Source: Lachnospiraceae bacterium (GTDB taxonomy: Bacteria; Bacillota; Clostridia; Lachnospirales; Lachnospiraceae). Taken from it: DNA of 64,000 nt. The stretch lies in the NCBI GenBank assembly GCA_023664345.1, contig JAMPFQ010000005.1, forward strand, positions 141,317-205,316. Reading direction: 5' to 3'. The translations under genes were made by a program, and so were the position numbers. Of this stretch, positions 59,627 to 64,000 are shown in pieces. The notes below the pieces were generated by a model. It did no database searches. It was given only the letters and a program-made list of their open reading frames with translations, and had not been told where the DNA came from. Positions within the stretch are counted from its first letter, which is position 1, and every line of letters begins with the position of its first letter.

Positions 59627-60979
59627 ATGAGCAGACAGATTCCGGCAAAAAATTCCCTGAGCATATCAGAAAAAGAGGCTGCGGAATGTGATACGATACA
59701 GGGAAAGATCCTTTTTACCACATATCGGGGGCATGACTGCGCCTTTCTGATCCGGAAAGACCGACTTACCGCGGTCCGCGTCCTGTCAGGAACGTCCAGC
59801 AAGATCGGTGCGGTCTACATCGGAAAGATCAAGAATATGGCCAAAAATATAGGTGCCTGCTTTGTGGAGATCGGGGACAGGGAAATCTGTTTCCTGTCAT
59901 TAAAAAAGGCTGTCTTTCCCTGTCTTTTGAACCGCCCATATGACGGACGGCTGGTGGAGGGAGATACTCTTTTGGTCCAGGTGGAGCAGGATGCGCAGAA
60001 GACCAAGCAGGCATCCGTCACCGCCCATATCTCCCTTTCCAACGACTGTTTTGTGATAGCAATGGGAGCAAAACGGATCGGTTATTCCACAAAACTTGGG
60101 AAAGAAAAGAGAGAGGCGCTGAGAAAAAGGACGGAGGATCTTTTTACAGAAGGCGTTATTGCCCGGAACGGCGAACTGATCCAGGACTGGAATAATCTGC
60201 TGTCCGCGTCCTCCGCGGAACGCCTGGCTGCGGACAGCATTTTCACGAACCTTCTGCCTCTGCCGCCCACAGGCTGTATTGTCCGGACAAAAGCGGCGGA
60301 CGAGGCAGAGCCTTTGCAGGAGTCTTTTTTTGCGCTGATGGAAGAATATGCCCGATTGCTGCATACGGCAAGGTACAGAAGCTGTTATTCCTGCCTGAAG
60401 AAAGCGCCCGGCGCTGTGGAAACGGCGATACAGGAACTGGCTGAAGAGCACGAATACCAGGAGATCGTAACGGACAATGAGAAGCTTTATCAGTCGCTTC
60501 AGGAATATCGTGATACCCATAAGGATTCCAGGCCCTTGCGGTTTTATCAGGATGACCTGCTGACGCTTTCCAAACTGTACGCCATAGAGAGTAAGATGGC
60601 GGGGGCCCTGGAGAGCCGTGTATGGCTCAAATCGGGCGGTTATCTTGTGATCGAACCAACGGAAGCCCTGACCGTGATCGACGTTAATTCGGGCAAATAC
60701 GAGGCCAGAAAGGGCAATGAGGAAGCTGTGCTGGCCGTCAATCTGGAGGCGGCAAGGGAAGTCGCCCTGCAGCTGCGTCTGCGCAACCTGTCCGGTATCA
60801 TTATCGTAGACTTTATCAATATGTCGCAGGAGACTTCCAGAGCACAGGTCATGGCCCTGTTAAAACATCTGGCCGACAGAGACAGGGTCAGAACATCGAT
60901 CGTGGATATGACGCCTTTAGGGCTGGTGGAGATCACCAGAAAAAAGACGAGTAAGCCTTTGCGGGAGCAGCTTCGATGA
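59627..60979 (+). CDS. rng: Ribonuclease G/E family endoribonuclease
   Basis: A 450-residue RNase. The S1 RNA-binding domain covers about residues 60-130 ('AVYIGKIKNMAKNIGACFVE'), and the catalytic metal-binding aspartates lie in 'LTVIDVNSG' and 'IIIVDFINMS'. The family takes part in rRNA 5' processing and mRNA turnover. The protein ends right after 'DMTPLGLVEITRKKTSKPLR', so it lacks the zinc-link and C-terminal scaffold of proteobacterial enzymes. The usual next gene, ribosomal protein L21, is absent; a NUDIX gene follows. Confidence 0.9.
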   Translation: MSRQIPAKNSLSISEKEAAECDTIQGKILFTTYRGHDCAFLIRKDRLTAVRVLSGTSSKIGAVYIGKIKNMAKNIGACFVEIGDREICFLSLKKAVFPCLLNRPYDGRLVEGDTLLVQVEQDAQKTKQASVTAHISLSNDCFVIAMGAKRIGYSTKLGKEKREALRKRTEDLFTEGVIARNGELIQDWNNLLSASSAERLAADSIFTNLLPLPPTGCIVRTKAADEAEPLQESFFALMEEYARLLHTARYRSCYSCLKKAPGAVETAIQELAEEHEYQEIVTDNEKLYQSLQEYRDTHKDSRPLRFYQDDLLTLSKLYAIESKMAGALESRVWLKSGGYLVIEPTEALTVIDVNSGKYEARKGNEEAVLAVNLEAAREVALQLRLRNLSGIIIVDFINMSQETSRAQVMALLKHLADRDRVRTSIVDMTPLGLVEITRKKTSKPLREQLR

Positions 60980-61012
60980 GGATTACTTACAGAAAGGATA
61001 CGATGGTGGAAA

Positions 61013-61564
61013 ATGGAACTGATACGGTTTGAGAAAGTGAAAGACGGCAGATATCTCAAAAATTATGAGATCACATACCTCAATAAACTGGGCAGGGAAA
61101 AGAAGTACGAGATCGTCAGCCGGAGAAATCTCAACAGCGCCGACGACCTTGGAGCCAAGCCCAGCGGAGTCTCAATTGTTGCAACCAATAATGATAAGCT
61201 TTTATTACTTCATGAATTTCGTATGGGTGTGAACAGGACTGTATACAATCTATGCGCGGGAATGCTGGAGGACGGCGAGGATATCGAGACCTGCATCGCC
61301 AGAGAATTATATGAGGAAACAGGTTTGAAGGTCAAAGAGATCAAAAAGATCCTGCCGCCTTCTTTCGCAGCGGTCGCTTTTTCCGATACCACGACCTATA
61401 TTGCCTTTGTGGAGGTTGAAGGTGATTTTGAGGATAATTCCTCCGAAAACGAACAGATCGAGGCAAGGTTTTATACCCGTGAGGAAGTCACGGAACTGAT
61501 CGATAATGAGGAGGCTTTCAGTTCACGCGCACAGATGGCGGCATATTTCTTTACGTTGGGTTAA
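61013..61564 (+). CDS. NUDIX hydrolase, ADP-ribose pyrophosphatase-like
   Basis: A 183-residue cytoplasmic hydrolase. The complete Nudix box GX5EX7REUXEEXGU is visible across 'GMLEDGEDIETCIARELYEE' and the following TGL. The upstream 'LLHEFRMGVNRTVYNLCAGM' matches the (deoxy)ADP-ribose pyrophosphatase subgroup. It would cleave nucleoside diphosphate-sugars to monophosphates. It begins 33 nt after rng. Substrate preference is inferred from the subgroup only. Confidence 0.88.
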   Translation: MELIRFEKVKDGRYLKNYEITYLNKLGREKKYEIVSRRNLNSADDLGAKPSGVSIVATNNDKLLLLHEFRMGVNRTVYNLCAGMLEDGEDIETCIARELYEETGLKVKEIKKILPPSFAAVAFSDTTTYIAFVEVEGDFEDNSSENEQIEARFYTREEVTELIDNEEAFSSRAQMAAYFFTLG

Positions 61565-61593
61565 AGAAGAGTTGAATCCAACTATGCGCAAAA

Positions 61594-61678
61594 GCCAACT
61601 TTAACGAATAGTTGGCGTGATCTGATATGGGTTAACAAGGCTGCTGTGTGTGGAACGCCAACTATTCGTTAAAGTTGG
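61594..61678. repeat. Perfect 23-bp inverted repeat before acetyltransferase gene
   Basis: 61595-61617 and 61656-61678 are exact reverse complements, separated by 38 bp. Each arm is itself a partial palindrome: CCAACT...AGTTGG on the left and CCAACT...AGTTGG on the right. A further CCAACTA lies just upstream at 61578. It could be a small insertion-element relic, a multi-site operator, or a cruciform-forming element. Confidence 0.85.
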
Positions 61679-61701
61679 TGGTTGGTGGGAGGATGTTAAA
61701 A

Positions 61702-62283
61702 ATGATCACACATAAGGGAACACAGACTATTTATACGGAAAGGCTTGTATTGCGGAAATTTACCGTTGACGATGCCCAGGCTATGTATGAGAACTGGGCA
61801 CGTGATGAAAGGGTTACGCGATACCTGACCTGGTGTCCTCATGAAACATCGGAAGTTACCAGGCAGCTTTTGGAAGTCTGGTGTGCTGATTATGATAAAC
61901 CAAATAATTATAATTGGGTTATGGGATATTCAGGGACACCCATCGGCAATATCAGTGTCGTTCATCTGAATGAAAAAAGCGAATGGGCGGAACTTGGTTA
62001 CTGCATGGGTTTTGCTTATTGGAACAAGGGACTTATGTCTGAAGCTGTCAAAGCAGTCATTGATTTTCTGTTTGCCGAAGTCGGGATAAACCGGGTTGGG
62101 ATATCCCATGCTGTTGAAAATCCTGCTTCTGGCAGGATTGCTCAAAAATGCGGACTTACCTATGAAGGAACAAAGCGGGAATATATCAGGGCATCCGGCG
62201 GGAAATTTCTTGATATATCTGATCACGGTATCATTAGGAGCGATTGGGAAAAGCGGATATCACATTGTTCCCGCAGGCAGTGA
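61702..62283 (+). CDS. GNAT acetyltransferase, RimJ/RimL type
   Basis: A 193-residue enzyme with the Acetyltransf_3 layout: 'IYTERLVLRKFTVDDAQAMY' at the start, 'IGNISVVHLNEKSEWAELGY' in the core, 'WNKGLMSEAVKAVIDFLFAE' as the acetyl-CoA loop region, and 'NPASGRIAQKCGLTYEGTKR' at the end. Likely substrates are protein N-termini, amino acids or antibiotics; the sequence does not decide. ATG 61702 lies nine bases after GGGAGG. The gene sits directly behind a 23-bp inverted repeat that probably contributes to its regulation. Confidence 0.88.
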   Translation: MITHKGTQTIYTERLVLRKFTVDDAQAMYENWARDERVTRYLTWCPHETSEVTRQLLEVWCADYDKPNNYNWVMGYSGTPIGNISVVHLNEKSEWAELGYCMGFAYWNKGLMSEAVKAVIDFLFAEVGINRVGISHAVENPASGRIAQKCGLTYEGTKREYIRASGGKFLDISDHGIIRSDWEKRISHCSRRQ

Positions 62284-62402
62284 GCCACAAGTCCAGGGGA
62301 TCATGATTCCCTTGGACCTTGGCGGATGCCGCGAGGGTCAAAGACCCCGCAGCTTGCTGCGTGCAAGATTGATATCATGGCTTTGCTGCGGGGTCTTTGA
62401 TT
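62268..62402 (+). repeat. 135-bp structured dispersed repeat, copy 2
   Basis: Same order of parts as at 50045: TTCCCGCAGGCAGTGAGCCA, then a variable hairpin (AAGTCCA...TTGGACCTT), the core GATGCCGCGAGGGTCAAAGA, and CCCCGCAGC pairing with GCTGCGGGG followed by TCTTTGATT. Here it overlaps the end of the acetyltransferase gene and probably terminates it. Confidence 0.7.
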
Positions 62403-62404
62403 AT

Positions 62405-63874
62405 TTATTTGTATGAATCCTGGGAAGACGTTGCCGCAGGATCATGGTTCTGCTTCGTGGTAGCCACCTTTCCGGCCAGGAATCCTGACAGTACCGCCTG
62501 CAGGTCAACACCTGTTGATTCTTTCAGGCCGTCAGTGATCTGTACCACTGTTCCCATGACGTCTTTCATCAGCTTTGCGGAATTTCCCTCGCCGTACATG
62601 GTGATCTTATCCACATTGGACAAAGGTTCCGCGGCATTCTTTACCACCTCGGGCAATGCTTTAAAGTACATTTCCAATACGGCTGCCTCTCCCATCTTAG
62701 CCATAGCTTCCGCTTTTTTCTCGATACCTTCCGCTTCTGCCACAGCTTTCGCGCGGATTGCTTCCGCTTCGGCTACGCCGCGGGTACGGATACCCTCCGC
62801 CTCCTGCTCCATGGTATACTTTTTAGCGTCAGCCTGCGCCCTCATGGCCTCGGATTCTTTCTCCGTCTCGAACTTCTTCGCTTCTGCCTCACGCTGGCGC
62901 TCGTAAAGCTGTGCATCGGCGAACTGTTGTTTCGCGAACTTTTCCGCTTCCGCTTTCTTCTTGACCTGGGCATCCAGCGCCTGCTCCATAACCTCGGCTT
63001 CTCTCTGCTTTAAGAGAATCTCTTTTTCCTGCTTGGCAATGTTCGCGTTTGCGGTGGTGACTTCAACGGTCTTGCGCTGTTCCTCTTCCTGGATCTTATA
63101 CGCCGCATCCGCTTCCGCACGTTTCACATCCGCCTCGCGCTTTAATTCCGCTTTCTGGATATCCAGTTCATTCTTCTTTTTCGCGATCTCGGATTCCGCG
63201 TTGACCTCGGCTTCATTAGCCTCACGTTTTGCCTGCGCCTGCGCTTTGGCAATCTCCTTTTCGCTTTCTGCCCTGGAGATAGCGGCATTTTTCTGAATCT
63301 TTACGATATTGTCCACACCAAGGTTCTCAATGACACCGTTGCCGTCCACGAAATTCTGCACGTTAAAACTGATGATGTCCAGACCCATCGCGGCCAGATC
63401 CGGCTCCGCGTTTTCCTTTACCAGCATGGCGAATTTCTGCCGGTCGGAAACCATCTCCTCCAACGCCATCTTGCCCACGATCTCACGGACATTGCCCTCC
63501 AGGACCTCTCTGGCAACATGGCCGATGTATTCAGGCTTCTTGTTCAGAAAGTTCTGGGCCGCCAGCTTAAGGCGTTCCTCGTTGTCGCTGATCTTGACAT
63601 TTACGGTGGCATCCACGTTGATGTTTATGTAATCCGCCGTAGGCACCGCGCTGGATGTCTTTACATCGATAGGGATCAGCTGCAGGTTCAGAGCGTCTTT
63701 CCGCTCCAGAAAAGGGATCTTGATGCCAGCCTTACCGATCAGTACCTTGGGTTTCTTCCGAAGACCTGATATGATCAGCGCTGTGTCAGGCGATGCCTTT
63801 ACATAGCCGGTCAGAAAGATCACAACCAGACAGATGACCACGATTACCGCGACAGTTGTTACAAAATTGATCAT
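62405..63874 (-). CDS. Flotillin-family membrane scaffold protein
   Basis: A 489-residue SPFH protein of the FloT/YuaG type that organises membrane microdomains. An N-terminal hairpin helix ('FVTTVAVIVVICLVVIFLTG') is followed by the SPFH domain ('INVDATVNVKISDNEERLKL'). A long coiled coil rich in Ala/Glu/Lys with repeated EA motifs ('AEAIRAKAVAEAEGIEKKAE') and a short flexible C-terminus complete it. The length fits FloT rather than FloA. The ATG at 63872-63874 follows GGAGGGG. A longer frame to 63982 has no ribosome site. Confidence 0.92.
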   Translation of the reverse strand: MINFVTTVAVIVVICLVVIFLTGYVKASPDTALIISGLRKKPKVLIGKAGIKIPFLERKDALNLQLIPIDVKTSSAVPTADYININVDATVNVKISDNEERLKLAAQNFLNKKPEYIGHVAREVLEGNVREIVGKMALEEMVSDRQKFAMLVKENAEPDLAAMGLDIISFNVQNFVDGNGVIENLGVDNIVKIQKNAAISRAESEKEIAKAQAQAKREANEAEVNAESEIAKKKNELDIQKAELKREADVKRAEADAAYKIQEEEQRKTVEVTTANANIAKQEKEILLKQREAEVMEQALDAQVKKKAEAEKFAKQQFADAQLYERQREAEAKKFETEKESEAMRAQADAKKYTMEQEAEGIRTRGVAEAEAIRAKAVAEAEGIEKKAEAMAKMGEAAVLEMYFKALPEVVKNAAEPLSNVDKITMYGEGNSAKLMKDVMGTVVQITDGLKESTGVDLQAVLSGFLAGKVATTKQNHDPAATSSQDSYK

Positions 63875-63972
63875 AATACCCCTCCGCTTTCTCTTATGTA
63901 TATTTTTATGTATCCTGGTATGTTTAATATGATACCATGTTTCCATGCGCTTCAGCGCACATGGAATCAGAA

Positions 63973-63999
63973 GTTGACACAATGCCCTTCTGTGTCAAC
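63973..63999. promoter_or_regulatory. Nine-bp inverted repeat at window end
   Basis: GTTGACACA (63973-63981) pairs with TGTGTCAAC (63991-63999) around nine bases, about 100 bp upstream of the flotillin start. It may be an operator or the end hairpin of a gene outside the window. Confidence 0.4.
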
Positions 64000-64000
64000 A

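Noticed and set aside
1-64000. tRNA and rRNA genes, replication origin and phage attachment sites.
   Set aside because: No cloverleaf with a T-loop consensus, no rRNA-like stretch, no DnaA-box cluster and no integrase gene were seen by eye. This was not exhaustively computed.

Overview
The window reads as chromosome of a Gram-positive, anaerobic, endospore-forming member of the Clostridia, most like Lachnospiraceae. Supporting signs are an oxygen-sensitive class III ribonucleotide reductase with its activase (nrdD/nrdG), a SpoVAF-type germination protein, a cotJABC spore-coat operon, GHKL/LytTR two-component pairs, a class B sortase, and strong AGGAGG-type ribosome sites with many TTG/GTG starts. 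Most of the window is moderately GC-rich. A conspicuously AT-rich block runs from about 31.4 to 40.8 kb.

Layout, 1-31 kb. The window opens with the tail of a HAD phosphatase, a WYL regulator, nrdD-nrdG-dut and a spoVAF-like gene (1-6.7 kb). A mixed stretch follows: acetyltransferase, DUF5808-like peptide and an orphan antitoxin with a toxin remnant (6.8-8 kb). Next come a LytTR regulator, a soluble GHKL kinase and a pair of ABC exporters (8.1-13.4 kb). A membrane-anchored AraC regulator then precedes a two-permease sugar transporter with its binding lipoprotein and no ATPase gene (13.5-19.4 kb). After that lie cotJABC, an ECF sigma/anti-sigma pair and an Xre regulator (19.6-23 kb). From 23.1 to 37.9 kb is a surface-glycan locus. 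It holds two glycosyltransferases, class B sortase, LCP transferase, a small secreted protein ending in SPKTGEY, a COG5610-type protein and an ABC-2 glycan exporter. Its AT-rich end adds a GT2-HAD-COG5610 fusion, a DUF1919 protein and a ferredoxin/F420-dehydrogenase-like/pyruvyl-transferase fusion.

Layout, 38-64 kb. The rest of the AT-rich block (38-40.8 kb) holds degenerate DNA, two small membrane proteins, a 31-residue hydrophobic peptide behind a strong hairpin, and a probably truncated gene. It is bordered by an Rpn-type nuclease gene and vanZ. Then come a HelD-type helicase with an unexpected GH31-N-like C-terminal domain, a second ECF sigma/zinc-finger anti-sigma pair, and a second LytTR/GHKL pair followed by unknown proteins (42.5-51.9 kb). 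The window ends with a LysM protein, a MoxR-DUF58-membrane operon, two radical-SAM-associated genes with ribonuclease G, a NUDIX hydrolase, an acetyltransferase and a flotillin (52-63.9 kb).

Intergenic DNA is unusually rich in structure. I see a hairpin leader that recurs with compensatory base changes before two unrelated genes, a roughly 130-bp repeat in two copies, a three-way-junction-like element before moxR, a perfect 23-bp inverted repeat, a repeated 26-nt leader before two start codons, and a duplicated hairpin module inside the radical-SAM operon. All calls rest on reading the sequence and on recalled family features. No database search was run.
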